Under the pieces are notes generated by a model. The model had not been told where the DNA came from and ran no database searches. It was given only the letters and a program-made list of their open reading frames with translations. Both the position numbers and the translations under genes were made by a program. Shown here piece after piece: positions 34,071-43,285 of a DNA stretch of 64,000 nucleotides (position 1 is its first letter; the number at the start of each line of letters is the position of its first letter). The DNA lies in the NCBI RefSeq assembly GCF_004339565.1, contig NZ_SMFZ01000001.1:2046001-2110000 (forward strand). The letters are read 5' to 3'. The DNA comes from Pseudonocardia endophytica (GTDB lineage: Bacteria > Actinomycetota > Actinomycetes > Mycobacteriales > Pseudonocardiaceae).

Positions 34071-34853
34071 CTAGGTACGGGTGCGGCGGCGGAACGCCAC
34101 CACCGCCGCACCGGACGCCACGGCGAGCAGCCCCGCCTCCCAGGCCAACGCCACCGGCAGCGACGAGCCGGGGTCGGCTCCGGCGAGCAGCGCCCGCACG
34201 GCGTCGGTCACCGGGGTGACCGGCTGGTACTCCGCGATCGGCCGCAGGAACGCGGGCATCGTCTCCGTCGGCACGAACGCGCTGGACAGGTACGGCAGGA
34301 ACAGCATCACGAACGTGCCGCCGTTCGCGCCCTGCACGCTGCGGGCGACCGAGCCGAACGCGGCCGCGGCGCAGGACAACGCCACGATCCAGCCGAGCAC
34401 GACGCCCGCCGCGGCGAGCCAGGCGAGTGGGCCCGCCGGGGAGCGGAAACCCAGCGCGACGGCGAGTGCCAGCACGAGGAGCACGGACACGACGTTGCGC
34501 GCGACACTCGCCGTCACGTGCCCGACCAGCAGCGCGTACGCCCGCACCGGCATCGACCGCAGCCTGTCGATCATCGGCCCGGTCATGTCGGCCGCGACGG
34601 CGGGCGCGGTGGTGGACGCGCCGAACCCGGCACAGAGCAGCACCACGCCCGGCACGACGTAGGCCAGGTACGGGCCGCCGGCGTCGATCGCGCCGCCGAA
34701 CACGTAGACGAACAGGAGGAGCATCAGCACCGGGAGGGCCAGCGCGACGGTCATCGTCTCGACGTCGCGCCGCGCCAGGCGCGCGCAGCGCCCGACGAGG
34801 GCGACCACGTCGGACAGTGCCGCCCGCGGTCCGGTGTGGACGGTCGCGCTCAT
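34071..34853 (-). CDS. ABC-2 type transporter permease (DrrB-like)
   Basis: A 260-residue permease with six TM segments, start ATG 34853 overlapping the ATPase stop (ATGA). It contains DVETMTVALALPVLMLLLFV, YLAYVVPGVVLLCAGFGAST, the intracellular DRLRSMPVRAYALLVGHVTA and PYLSSAFVPTETMPAFLRPI. All are typical of daunorubicin-resistance-type DrrB exporters. Acts with the ATPase encoded just upstream. Substrate is unknown; multidrug or endogenous lipid/antibiotic export is usual. Confidence 0.88.
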   Translation of the reverse strand: MSATVHTGPRAALSDVVALVGRCARLARRDVETMTVALALPVLMLLLFVYVFGGAIDAGGPYLAYVVPGVVLLCAGFGASTTAPAVAADMTGPMIDRLRSMPVRAYALLVGHVTASVARNVVSVLLVLALAVALGFRSPAGPLAWLAAAGVVLGWIVALSCAAAAFGSVARSVQGANGGTFVMLFLPYLSSAFVPTETMPAFLRPIAEYQPVTPVTDAVRALLAGADPGSSLPVALAWEAGLLAVASGAAVVAFRRRTRT

Positions 34854-35785
34854 GCCGCACCCGCCGGGACCGGTCGCGAGATCGCCAGTACGCGGAACAC
34901 GTCGTCGAGGTCCGGGCGGTGCGTGGACAGCCGGTCCGGCACGGCACGGGCGTCCTCGAGCACGGCGAGCAGCCGGTGCAGGTCCGCGCCGGACCCGTCG
35001 GACGGCACCGGCAGCGCCGCGTCGGAGGCGTCCGGGACGGGGAGGCCGAGTGCCGTCGCGGCCCGCGCGCGCCGAAGCGGGTCGGCGAACTCCAGGTCCA
35101 GGCGGGTCCCGCCGACCTGCGCTTTCAGGTCCGCCGGCCGGCCGTCGGCGACGATCCGCCCGTCGCGCAGCACGGCCACGCGGTCGGCCAGCCGGTCCGC
35201 CTCCGGCAGGTACTGCGTGGTCAGCAGCACCGTCGCGCCCTCGGCGGCCAGATCCCGCACGCTGTCCCACAACGACTCCCGGCTCGTCGGGTCCAGACCG
35301 GTGGTCGGCTCGTCGAGCACCAGCACCGACGGGCGCCCGACCAGGCCCATCGCGAGGTCCAGCCGTCGTCGCATGCCGCCGGAGTACCCGCGCACACGCC
35401 TGCCTGCGGCGTCGGCCAGTCCGAAGCGCTCCAGCAGCTCCTCGCCGCGCAGCCGGGCGCCACGGCGGCCCAGGTGGGCGAGCCTGCCCGCCAGCTCCAG
35501 GTTCTCCCGCCCGGTCAGCTCGTCGTCGACGGCGGCGAACTGCCCGGTGAGGCTCAGCGAGGCACGGACCCTGCCGGGCTCGCGCAGGACGTCGTGCCCG
35601 GCGACGGTGACCGACCCGCCGTGCGGGGCCAGCAGCGTCGCCACGACCCGGATGAGCGTCGTCTTGCCCGCGCCGTTGTGTCCCAGCAGCGCGAGCACCG
35701 TCGACGGCGTCGCCTCCAGATCCACACCGCGCAGCACCTCGTGGTCGCCGAACGACCGTCGCAACCCTCTGATCCGTACCGACAT
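34850..35785 (-). CDS. ABC transporter ATP-binding protein (DrrA-like)
   Basis: A 311-residue ATPase with ATG 35785 preceded by GGGAG; the longer frame to 35845 adds a Cys-rich non-homologous tail. Walker A LGHNGAGKTTLIRVV, ABC signature YSGGMRRRLDLAMGLV, Walker B VLVLDEPTTGLDP and the H-loop region replaced by LLTTQYLPEAD (Gln in place of His, as in DrrA). The C-terminal ~75 residues match the DrrA regulatory domain. It is divergent from a TetR gene, 80 nt away. Confidence 0.9.
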   Translation of the reverse strand: MSVRIRGLRRSFGDHEVLRGVDLEATPSTVLALLGHNGAGKTTLIRVVATLLAPHGGSVTVAGHDVLREPGRVRASLSLTGQFAAVDDELTGRENLELAGRLAHLGRRGARLRGEELLERFGLADAAGRRVRGYSGGMRRRLDLAMGLVGRPSVLVLDEPTTGLDPTSRESLWDSVRDLAAEGATVLLTTQYLPEADRLADRVAVLRDGRIVADGRPADLKAQVGGTRLDLEFADPLRRARAATALGLPVPDASDAALPVPSDGSGADLHRLLAVLEDARAVPDRLSTHRPDLDDVFRVLAISRPVPAGAA

Positions 35786-35796
35786 CCCGGCTCCCT

Positions 35797-35838
35797 TCTG
35801 CGTATTCCGTCCGCATATTAGCGTTGATTGTACGCAGA
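35797..35838. promoter_or_regulatory. Candidate operator and promoter for TetR/ABC pair
   Basis: A perfect 8-bp inverted pair TCTGCGTA (35797-35804) and TACGCAGA (35831-35838) flanks an AT-rich stretch. That stretch contains TAATAT on the minus strand (35820-35815), a good -10 for the ABC genes. Repressor binding here would block both divergent promoters. Confidence 0.5.
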
Positions 35839-35865
35839 TAAGCAAGACGTGGCACGCTGTTCGGC

Positions 35866-36633
35866 GTGGGCGAGGACGTGAACGGGCTGTCCGACCGCAC
35901 GGCCCTGCTGTGGGGGCGCCGCGAGGAGCAGCGCCGTCGCGGCCCGAAACCGGCGCTGTCGCTCGCCGACATCACCGAGGCCGCCGTCGCCGTCGCCGAC
36001 GCGGAGGGGCTGGCCGCCGTGTCCATGTCCCGGGTCGCGGCCGGGCTGGGGAACGCGACGATGGCGCTCTACCGGCACGTCCGCAGCAAGGACGAGCTGC
36101 TCGCGCTGATGGCCGACGCGGCGCTCGACGAGCCACCCGACGAGCCGCTGACCGGCGACTGGCGCACCGACGTCCGGAACTGGGCGCACGGCGCGCTGGC
36201 CGCCGCGACCCGGCACCCGTGGGCGGCGCGACTGCCGGTGGCCGGTCCGCCGCTCGGCCCGCGGAACCTGGCCTGGTTCGACCGCGTGCTGGCCGCGCTG
36301 GAACCGACCGGCCTGTCCGCGGGCGAGCGGGTCGCGATCAGCATGGCCGTGCTGACCCACGTGCAGGGGCAGGCGCGGCTCGGCGCCGACCTCGCGGCCG
36401 GCTGGGCCGAGGATCCGGAGGCGTTCGGGGCCCGGTACGGGCAGCAGCTGGGACTCGTCGTCGATCCGCACCGGATGCCCGCGCTCGCCCGCGTCGTCGC
36501 CGACGGGGTGTTCGCCGGACCTCCCGGCGGCGACCCGCCGTCGCGGGACGACGCCGCCGGCGCCGAGGAGTTCGACCTCGGCGTGACGTTCCTGCTGGAC
36601 GGCATCGCCGCGTACGTCGCGCGCCGTACCTGA
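35866..36633 (+). CDS. TetR/AcrR-family regulator with TetR_C_1-type domain
   Basis: A 255-residue regulator from GTG 35866 (a GTG at 35878 is also possible). The HTH region is LSLADITEAAVAVADAEGLA, AVSMSRVAAGLGNATMALYR, HVRSKDELLALMADAAL. The C-terminal domain (WAHGALAAATRHPWAARLPV, GERVAISMAVLTHVQGQARL) is that of TetR-type drug-responsive repressors. Divergent from the DrrAB-like exporter, which it most likely represses until the exported compound binds. Confidence 0.88.
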   Translation: MGEDVNGLSDRTALLWGRREEQRRRGPKPALSLADITEAAVAVADAEGLAAVSMSRVAAGLGNATMALYRHVRSKDELLALMADAALDEPPDEPLTGDWRTDVRNWAHGALAAATRHPWAARLPVAGPPLGPRNLAWFDRVLAALEPTGLSAGERVAISMAVLTHVQGQARLGADLAAGWAEDPEAFGARYGQQLGLVVDPHRMPALARVVADGVFAGPPGGDPPSRDDAAGAEEFDLGVTFLLDGIAAYVARRT

Positions 36634-36799
36634 GAGCGGTCCCCCGCGTTCCACGGCGAAAAGCCGATCGGATTCACAGAGCGGTATCAGGATCGTCTCA
36701 GGGTCAGCCCGCACAGTGATTCCCATGCAGCCAGACGGGTACGGGTCCACACCGGCGGACGCGGGTCCCGGCACGGCACCGGGACGAGAGGGAACGGCG

Positions 36800-38236
36800 A
36801 TGGGAGCCACCGAGACCGACGCGGAGCGGACCACGGGTACCGCGGACACGCCGGGTGGGCAGACGACCCAGCAGACGGCCCAGCCGACACAGCAGTTCGG
36901 CACGCCGTACGGCGGGTACGGCGCGTACGGCGCGTCGTCCCCGCCTCCCACGTCCACCTACCCCCCGTACGCGGGCGGCGGCGCCCCGCCGCCCCGCGGC
37001 CCCCGCCGGACGATGACCGGGGTCGTGGCCGCTGCGCTGATCGCCGGTCTGGTCGGCGGCGGCGTCGGGTTCGGCGGCGCCTACGCGCTGATCGACGGCT
37101 CCGGCGGATCGACGACGACGCTGGGCAGCTCCGCCGACCCGTCGGCGAGCAGCGCGCCGGCCGACGGCACGGTCGCGGGCGCCGCCGCGAAGGCGACCCC
37201 GAGCACCGTCGACATTCAGGTACGCACGGCGCAGGGCGCTGCCGAGGGCAGCGGTGTCATCCTCACCGCGGACGGCGACGTGCTGACGAACAACCACGTC
37301 GTCGCCGGCGCGCAGGGCGGGCAGATCACCGTGACGCTGGCCGACGGCTCGACGCACCAGGCGTCCGTGGTCGGCACGTCGCCGAGCTACGACCTCGCCG
37401 TGATCAAGCTGCAGGGCGTGTCCGGCCTGACCGCCGCGACGCTCGGGCAGTCATCGGACGTCAAGGTCGGCGAGCAGGTCGTCGCGATCGGGTCGCCGCA
37501 GGGCCTGTCCGGCACCGTGACCGCGGGCATCGTCAGCGCCCAGAACCGGACCGTCACCGCGGGCGGCGAGCAGGGCGAGCAGCCGGTCGTCTACAACGGA
37601 CTGCAGACCGACGCCCCGATCAACCAGGGCAACTCCGGCGGGCCGCTGGTCAACCTCGCGGGCCAGGTCGTCGGCATCAACTCGGCGATCGCGACGTCCG
37701 GGCAGAACTCCGGCAGCATCGGCCTCGGCTTCGCGATCCCGGTGGACACCGCCCGCCGGGTGGCGCAGGAGCTGATGAACGGCGGCACCGCCACGAAGCC
37801 GCAGCTCGGCGTGCAGGGCCAGGTGTCCGCGTCGTCGTCCGGGGCCACACCGGCCGAGGGCGGGGCCCGGATCTCCGGTGTCCAGGCCGGGTCGGCCGCG
37901 GCGAACGCCGGGCTGAAGGCGGGCGACGTCGTGACCAAGGTCGGTGACACACCGGTCACCAGCTTCACCGACCTGGTGGCCAGGGTCGGCAACTACGCGC
38001 CCGGTCAGACGATCCCGCTGACCGTCACCTCCGGCGGTCAGTCCCGGACCGTGCAGGTGACGCTCGGCAGCGTCCCGGACACCGCGGCCACCACCGGCCA
38101 GGGCAGCACCCAGGGCGGGAGCTCGGGCCAGGGTGACGGCTCCGGTCAGGGCGGCTCCGGTCAGGGCGGCTCCAGCCCGTTCGGCGGCGTCGACCCGTTC
38201 GGCGGCGGGCTCGGCGGGGGCCTCGGAGGCAACTGA
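36800..38236 (+). CDS. HtrA/DegP-type trypsin-like serine protease with PDZ domain
   Basis: From ATG 36800 the protein has about 478 residues. This start follows GAGAGGGA; starts at 36716 or 36725 would add codons with poor GC3. A cytoplasmic Gln/Thr/Pro/Gly-rich tail (about 70 residues) leads to one TM helix (TGVVAAALIAGLVGGGVGFG). An exported S1C protease domain follows: NNHVVAGAQ (His), YDLAVIKLQG (Asp), INQGNSGGPLVNLAGQVVGI (Ser). A PDZ domain (ISGVQAGSAAANAGLKAGDV) and a Gly/Ser/Gln tail end the protein. It handles damaged proteins outside the membrane. Confidence 0.92.
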   Translation: MGATETDAERTTGTADTPGGQTTQQTAQPTQQFGTPYGGYGAYGASSPPPTSTYPPYAGGGAPPPRGPRRTMTGVVAAALIAGLVGGGVGFGGAYALIDGSGGSTTTLGSSADPSASSAPADGTVAGAAAKATPSTVDIQVRTAQGAAEGSGVILTADGDVLTNNHVVAGAQGGQITVTLADGSTHQASVVGTSPSYDLAVIKLQGVSGLTAATLGQSSDVKVGEQVVAIGSPQGLSGTVTAGIVSAQNRTVTAGGEQGEQPVVYNGLQTDAPINQGNSGGPLVNLAGQVVGINSAIATSGQNSGSIGLGFAIPVDTARRVAQELMNGGTATKPQLGVQGQVSASSSGATPAEGGARISGVQAGSAAANAGLKAGDVVTKVGDTPVTSFTDLVARVGNYAPGQTIPLTVTSGGQSRTVQVTLGSVPDTAATTGQGSTQGGSSGQGDGSGQGGSGQGGSSPFGGVDPFGGGLGGGLGGN

Positions 38237-38249
38237 CCTCCCACGATCA

Positions 38250-38288
38250 CCGGCCGGACGCGGCACCCCCTCCTCCGCGTCCGGCCGG
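38250..38288 (+). terminator. Strong terminator after the HtrA-type gene
   Basis: A perfect 14-bp stem, CCGGCCGGACGCGG (38250-38263) with CCGCGTCCGGCCGG (38275-38288), has an 11-base loop and is followed by TTCCCC. It begins 13 nt after the protease stop. Confidence 0.8.
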
Positions 38289-38408
38289 TTCCCCGTCCCT
38301 GCCCGGATGCGCCCGGGATGCGTCCGACCCCTGCGCGGGGTGATGCTGTCGCGACGCGAGGTGGCCGGCAGCGGAGCCGGGCACCGTCGGCACGGTGGGG
38401 GCCTGGCG

Positions 38409-39779
38409 ATGGCGGGAACGGGGACGGGCACGTCGCGCACCCGAGGGCGGCGCGGCATCGGGCTGGCGACGACCGTGGCGGCGGCCGGAGGGCTGCTGTT
38501 CGGCTACGACACCGGCGTGATCAGCGGGGCACTGCTGTTCCTCGCGCCGGAGTTCGGGCTCGGCGACGCGGGCCAGCAGGTGCTGGTGGCCGGCCTGCTG
38601 GCCGGGGCGCTGGTCGGCGCGCTGGCCGGCGGATGGATCTCGGACTCGTTGGGCCGCAAGAAGACCCTGATCGGCGTCGCCTCCGTGTTCCTGGTCGGTG
38701 CGGTGCTGTCCGGGCTGGCGCCCGAGGTGACCACGCTCGTCGTCGCACGGGTGCTGCTCGGACTGTCGATCGGTGTGTCCTCGGTCTGCGTCCCGCTCTA
38801 CATCGCCGAGATGGCGCCGAAGGAGCGCCGCGGGCAGCTCGTCTCGATGAACCAGTTCCTGATCACGATCGGGATCCTGCTGTCCTACCTGGTCAACTAC
38901 GCGTTCGAGTCGTCGGAGAGCTGGCGGTGGCCGCTGGCACTGGCCGCGGTGCCCGCGCTCGCGATGCTCGTCGGCCTGTTCGGGGCGAGCGAGTCCCCGC
39001 GGTGGCTGGTGCTGCGCGGGCGCACCGACGAGGCCACCGAGGTCCTGCTCGGCAGCCGCACGCCGGACGAGGCACGCGCGGAGATCGACGAGATCGTCGC
39101 GACGGCCCGCGAGGAGAGCCGCTGGAGCTGGGCCGACCTGCGCCGCCCGCAGCTGCGCCCCGCGCTCGTGCTGGGCATCGGCGTCGCGGCGGTGAACCAG
39201 CTCGTCGGCGTGAACGCCGTCATCTACTACGCGCCGACGATCCTGCAGGGCGTGTTCGGCAGCGCCGGCGCCATCCTGGCCACCGTCGGTATCGGGCTGG
39301 TGAACGCGATCGTCACGGCCGTCGCGCTGATGCGGATCGACAAGTGGGGCCGCAGGCCGCTGCTGCTCGGCGGGCTCGGACTGGTGGTCGCCGCGCTGGT
39401 CGCGCTCGTCGTGCTGTTCCTGCTGCCGGACCAGTCGGGCGTCGTCGGCGCCCTGATCGTGGTCGCGCTGTGCGTCTACATCGCCGCGTTCGCCGCCAGC
39501 CTGGGCATCGCGATCTGGCTCGTGAACTCCGAGGTGTTCCCGACGCCGGTGCGCGGCAAGGCAGGCGGGCTCGGCGCGGGCACCCACTGGGGCCTGGACC
39601 TGGTGATCGCGTCCACGACGCTGACGCTGATCACCGCGCTCGGCGAGTCCGGGCTGTTCGCGATCTTCGCGGTGATCGGCATCGCCGGGTTCGCGTTCCT
39701 GTACCGGCTCATGCCCGAGACGAAGGGGAAGTCGCTGGAGCAGATCGACGCGGAGCTCCGGTCGCGCGCCGGGCGATAA
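38409..39779 (+). CDS. Sugar porter family MFS transporter
   Basis: A 456-residue, 12-TM carrier; ATG 38409 gives MAGTGTGTSRTRGRRGIGLA before TM1. The sugar-porter signatures are all present: GGLLFGYDTGVISGALLFLA, DSLGRKKTLIG, ESPRWLVLRGR, NSEVFPTPVRGKAGGLGAG and the C-terminal PETKGKSLEQIDAELR. Family members import hexoses, pentoses or polyols with protons. The specific sugar cannot be read. It lies between the protease terminator and the methyltransferase-like gene; I see no sugar kinase nearby. Confidence 0.93.
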   Translation: MAGTGTGTSRTRGRRGIGLATTVAAAGGLLFGYDTGVISGALLFLAPEFGLGDAGQQVLVAGLLAGALVGALAGGWISDSLGRKKTLIGVASVFLVGAVLSGLAPEVTTLVVARVLLGLSIGVSSVCVPLYIAEMAPKERRGQLVSMNQFLITIGILLSYLVNYAFESSESWRWPLALAAVPALAMLVGLFGASESPRWLVLRGRTDEATEVLLGSRTPDEARAEIDEIVATAREESRWSWADLRRPQLRPALVLGIGVAAVNQLVGVNAVIYYAPTILQGVFGSAGAILATVGIGLVNAIVTAVALMRIDKWGRRPLLLGGLGLVVAALVALVVLFLLPDQSGVVGALIVVALCVYIAAFAASLGIAIWLVNSEVFPTPVRGKAGGLGAGTHWGLDLVIASTTLTLITALGESGLFAIFAVIGIAGFAFLYRLMPETKGKSLEQIDAELRSRAGR

Positions 39780-39836
39780 CGCCCGCGCCCGTACCGACGA
39801 AATCCTCCACAAGGCTCATCGGGACGGAGAACGGCC

Positions 39837-40751
39837 ATGAGAGCGATGATCGGACAGGTCGGACGGGCGCTCGCCGACCGCGCCCCGTCGCGGCTGGTGC
39901 ACCTGGCCGGACGCGTCCGCGAGGTCGTCGCGCCGCAGCCGTGGCCCTACGACGAGGCCGCCGTCGGGCTGTACCGCTGCGAGCAGCGGGGACGTGGGAT
40001 CCTGCCGCACCCCGCGTACCTGTACGGGCTGCTGTCCGCGGCACGGACCGCCAGGGCCGTCGGCGTCCCGGCGATCACCGCGCTCGAGTTCGGCGTGGCC
40101 GGTGGCAACGGCCTGTTCTCGCTGCGGCGCCACGCGGACGTCGTCCGCGAGTGGTACGGCGTCGACGTGGAGATCGTCGGTCTGGACTCCGGTGCCGGAC
40201 TGCTGCCCGCGACCGATCCCCGCGACTGCCCGTTCGCGTTGCAGGAGGGCGACTTCGCGATGGATCCCGAGGCGCTGGACCCGAGCCGTGCCGGCGCGGA
40301 GCTGGTGCTCGGCGACGTGGAGGCGACCGCCGGTCCGCTGGCCACCCGGATCGCCGACGGCGACCTCCCGCCGCTCGGGTTCGTGTCCCACGACCTCGAC
40401 GTCTACGTCGGCACCCGCGCGGCACTGGCCGCGCTCGGTGACCTGCCGACGACGGCGCTGCTGCCCCGGGTGCCGATGTACTTCGACGACCTCACGGGCT
40501 GGCCGTACACCACCGAGACCGGTGAGCGGGCGGCGATCACCGACTTCAACCGGTGCTCCGACGTCCGCAAGGTCGGCAGGCTGGAGAACCTGGAGCACAC
40601 GCTCGGCGGGCACGCGCGCTGGGCGAACTGGCCGCGCATGATGCACCTGCTGCACGTGTTCGACCACCCCGACTACAACGCCCCGGAGCGGGTCGAACAC
40701 ATCGACCTCGGACTCCACGCACGGGTCCGGAACCGGCACCCGGCCGGGTGA
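39837..40751 (+). CDS. Methyltransferase-fold hypothetical protein
   Basis: A 304-residue soluble protein. The stretch TALEFGVAGGNGLFSLRRHA then VEIVGLDSGAGLLPATDPRD resembles motif I and the acidic strand of SAM methyltransferases. LEHTLGGHARWANWPRMMHL and HVFDHPDYN are conserved-looking but unassigned. No catalytic residues can be named. It is followed 84 nt later by the large membrane protein, and both may belong to a surface-glycan locus. Function not established. Confidence 0.6.
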   Translation: MRAMIGQVGRALADRAPSRLVHLAGRVREVVAPQPWPYDEAAVGLYRCEQRGRGILPHPAYLYGLLSAARTARAVGVPAITALEFGVAGGNGLFSLRRHADVVREWYGVDVEIVGLDSGAGLLPATDPRDCPFALQEGDFAMDPEALDPSRAGAELVLGDVEATAGPLATRIADGDLPPLGFVSHDLDVYVGTRAALAALGDLPTTALLPRVPMYFDDLTGWPYTTETGERAAITDFNRCSDVRKVGRLENLEHTLGGHARWANWPRMMHLLHVFDHPDYNAPERVEHIDLGLHARVRNRHPAG

Positions 40752-40835
40752 CCTGGTCGGAACCGCCGCCCCCTAACACCGCGCGCCCGCCGGACGATCT
40801 CAGTCCGGGCGAACCGGACCGGGCACGGAGGTGGC

Positions 40836-43064
40836 ATGACGGCCGTAGTCGACGCGGGACGCACGGTCGTCGTCCCCGCGCAGCGGACGTCGACGGACGA
40901 CCCACCGCCCGCACGGCATCTCGACCGGGTCGCCGCGGCGCTGCTGGCCGCCACCGTCGCGGCGGCCGTCGTCGCGCTCGCCGTGCCGCCGGGAACGCCA
41001 CGGCTGCTCGTCACGCTGGCGTTCCTGGTGGGCGTCCCGGGCACCGTGCTGGCCGGGTACCTGCGCCTGGCGACGGCGACGCCCGCGTTGCGCACGGTCG
41101 TCGCGGTCGCGATGGGCTTCTCGCTGGTCACGGTCGTCGCGATGCTCATGCTCGCGCTCCGCTGGTGGCACCCGGCCGTCGCGTTCTGGATCGTCGCGGC
41201 CCTGACCGGCACGGCGCTGGCCGTCCGCCTGGTGCGGGCGGCGCGGACGGCCCCGCCACCCGGCCGCCGGGCACTCGCGTGGCCGCCGGTCCGGGTCCCG
41301 CCGGCGCGGGCCGTCGTCGTGCCCCTGCTCGCCGTGGGCGCGGTCGCCCTGTGGGGCGCCGGCCTGCGCCCGGTCGAGGCCACCGACCTCGGCGCGCTCG
41401 GCCTCGTCACGGCGCTGTCCCCGCTCGTACTGGCCGCCTACCCGGTCCTGGTCGCCGCCGTCGTCGCCGAGCTCGTCACCCGGCGACGGACCTGGCTCCT
41501 GGGCCTGATCACCGCGGCGGGCGTCGTGATGGTCTACGGCCTGCAGCCCGTCGTCGAACCGGTGACCCGGCTTCCGGTCTCGTTCTTCCACACCGCGTTC
41601 ATCTCCTACATCGGCGAGCACGGCGCGGCGATGTCCAACTACGACGCGCGGTTCGGCTGGCCGGGCTTCTTCGCCGGGTTCGCGTTCGTGGTGCGGGCGG
41701 CCGGCGGGACCGAGGCGACCGCGCTGACCCGGTTCGCCCCGGTCGTGCTCGCCGGGCTGGCCGTGCTCGCCGTCCGCGCGATCGCCGTGCGGGTGCTCGG
41801 CGAGGGCCGGGCGGCGTGGCTCGCGACGTGGGTCGTGCTGCTGACGAACTGGACCGAGCAGGACTACTTCTCCCCGCAGGGGGCGACCTACGCGCTGATG
41901 CTGGCCGCGCTCGCGCTGACGCTGCACCGGCTGACCGCCCCCGGCCTGCTCGAACGCCGGACGACGTCCTGGCGCACCCCGCCGGTCCCGGCGAACACGC
42001 CTGCGGACCGGCTCACGGCGCTGGCGGGCGTCCTGCTGATCGTCGCCGCCGTCGTCCCGTCGCACCAGCTCACGCCGCTCGTACTGGCCGGGGTGCTGGC
42101 CGTGCTGCGGCTCGGCGGTCGCCTCTGGTCGACCTGGCTGCCGGTCCTGATCGTCGTCGCGACCCTGGCCTGGCTGGTGTTCGCGGCCCGCGAGTTCTGG
42201 CTCGGCCAGCTCGACATGCTGATCGGGACGATCGGCGACCCGGCGGCCGTGCAGGCCGGGGTGAGCTCGCGACTCACCGGAGACGGTGGACGGTTCGTCG
42301 TGCTCGGCGTCCGGTTCGCCCTGACCGGCGGTGTCGCCGTGCTGGCGGCGGCCGGGCTGTGGGTGCTGCGCCGCCGTGGCACCGCATGGCTCCCGCTCGC
42401 CGCGCTGATGGCGGCGCCGTTCGGGCTGGCCCTGCTGCAGTCCTACGGCGGCGAGATCCTCATGCGCTGCTTCCTGTTCGCACTGCCGTTCCTGGCGCTC
42501 GGCGCGGGCGTCGCCCTGAGCCGGATGCTCCCGGCGGGCAGGCACGTGCCCGCCCCTCGCCCGCGGCGGGCGGGCGTACGGGCGGTCAGGGCGACGGCGG
42601 GCGCGCTCGTCCTCGGCGTGTTCGCGCTGTCGCTGGTCACCGCGCGCGGCGGCAACGACGCGTTCTCCGCTCCGGCACAGGCCGACCTCGACGCGCAGGA
42701 GTACACGTACCGGACCGCCGCCGTCGGGGACTCGCTGGAGGCCGTCGCGCCGTTCGGCCCGCTGCGGTTCCGCAGGCTGGACACGCTCGTCCAGTCCGAT
42801 TCGATCGCCCGGTGCAGGAGCATGGACGACCTGCTCGGCTGCGTACGGTCCGGCCGGCCGGACTTCCTGTACCTCTCCCCGCTGCACGAGGCGTACGGCC
42901 GGATCATGGGCGGCCTGCCCGCGGGGTGGACGGCACAGCTGCGCACGGAACTGGTCGCAGAGGGATGGACCGTCGGCTTCTCCGAGGACGGCCGGACGGT
43001 CCTGCGACGTCCGCCGGACCGGACGGTCGGCGACATCGTGCCCCCGGGGACGGTACTGCGGTGA
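40836..43064 (+). CDS. Large multi-TM membrane protein, possibly GT-C glycosyltransferase-like
   Basis: A 742-residue protein with about 13 TM segments between residues 35 and 600 and an extracytoplasmic C-terminal domain (DAQEYTYRTAAVGDSLEAVA, LLGCVRSGRPDFLYLSPLHE). The topology and luminal loop residues (TEQDYFSPQGATYALMLAAL; VPSHQLTPLVLAG) recall GT-C fold polyprenyl-phosphate-sugar transferases or flippase-like glycan enzymes. I cannot identify the family. Its stop overlaps the start of a small two-TM protein gene (GTGA), so the two are made together. Confidence 0.6.
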   Translation: MTAVVDAGRTVVVPAQRTSTDDPPPARHLDRVAAALLAATVAAAVVALAVPPGTPRLLVTLAFLVGVPGTVLAGYLRLATATPALRTVVAVAMGFSLVTVVAMLMLALRWWHPAVAFWIVAALTGTALAVRLVRAARTAPPPGRRALAWPPVRVPPARAVVVPLLAVGAVALWGAGLRPVEATDLGALGLVTALSPLVLAAYPVLVAAVVAELVTRRRTWLLGLITAAGVVMVYGLQPVVEPVTRLPVSFFHTAFISYIGEHGAAMSNYDARFGWPGFFAGFAFVVRAAGGTEATALTRFAPVVLAGLAVLAVRAIAVRVLGEGRAAWLATWVVLLTNWTEQDYFSPQGATYALMLAALALTLHRLTAPGLLERRTTSWRTPPVPANTPADRLTALAGVLLIVAAVVPSHQLTPLVLAGVLAVLRLGGRLWSTWLPVLIVVATLAWLVFAAREFWLGQLDMLIGTIGDPAAVQAGVSSRLTGDGGRFVVLGVRFALTGGVAVLAAAGLWVLRRRGTAWLPLAALMAAPFGLALLQSYGGEILMRCFLFALPFLALGAGVALSRMLPAGRHVPAPRPRRAGVRAVRATAGALVLGVFALSLVTARGGNDAFSAPAQADLDAQEYTYRTAAVGDSLEAVAPFGPLRFRRLDTLVQSDSIARCRSMDDLLGCVRSGRPDFLYLSPLHEAYGRIMGGLPAGWTAQLRTELVAEGWTVGFSEDGRTVLRRPPDRTVGDIVPPGTVLR

Positions 43065-43285
43065 CCCCGACCCAGCTCCTCCACACGATCGACGCGGTCA
43101 CCCTCGTCGCGCTCGTCGCCGTGCTGGCGGTGCGCACCGGCCTGGCGGAACGGGTGACCGTCTCCGGATCGCTACCGACCCGGGTCGTGATCCGCAGGCT
43201 CGACGTCGCGGCGGGCGCCATGGCCGTCGTGTGCGTGGCCTCGCTGGTCCTGACCATGGTGGCGGGTGTGTTCGCCTGGACCTGA
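43061..43285 (+). CDS. Small two-TM membrane protein
   Basis: A 74-residue protein from GTG 43061, overlapping the upstream stop. Two hydrophobic helices (TLVALVAVLAVRTGLAERV and GAMAVVCVASLVLTMVAGVF) are joined by a basic loop. Probably a partner subunit of the large membrane protein. Its last 114 nt overlap, in antisense, the 3' end of the phosphodiesterase gene. Confidence 0.65.
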   Translation: MTPTQLLHTIDAVTLVALVAVLAVRTGLAERVTVSGSLPTRVVIRRLDVAAGAMAVVCVASLVLTMVAGVFAWT

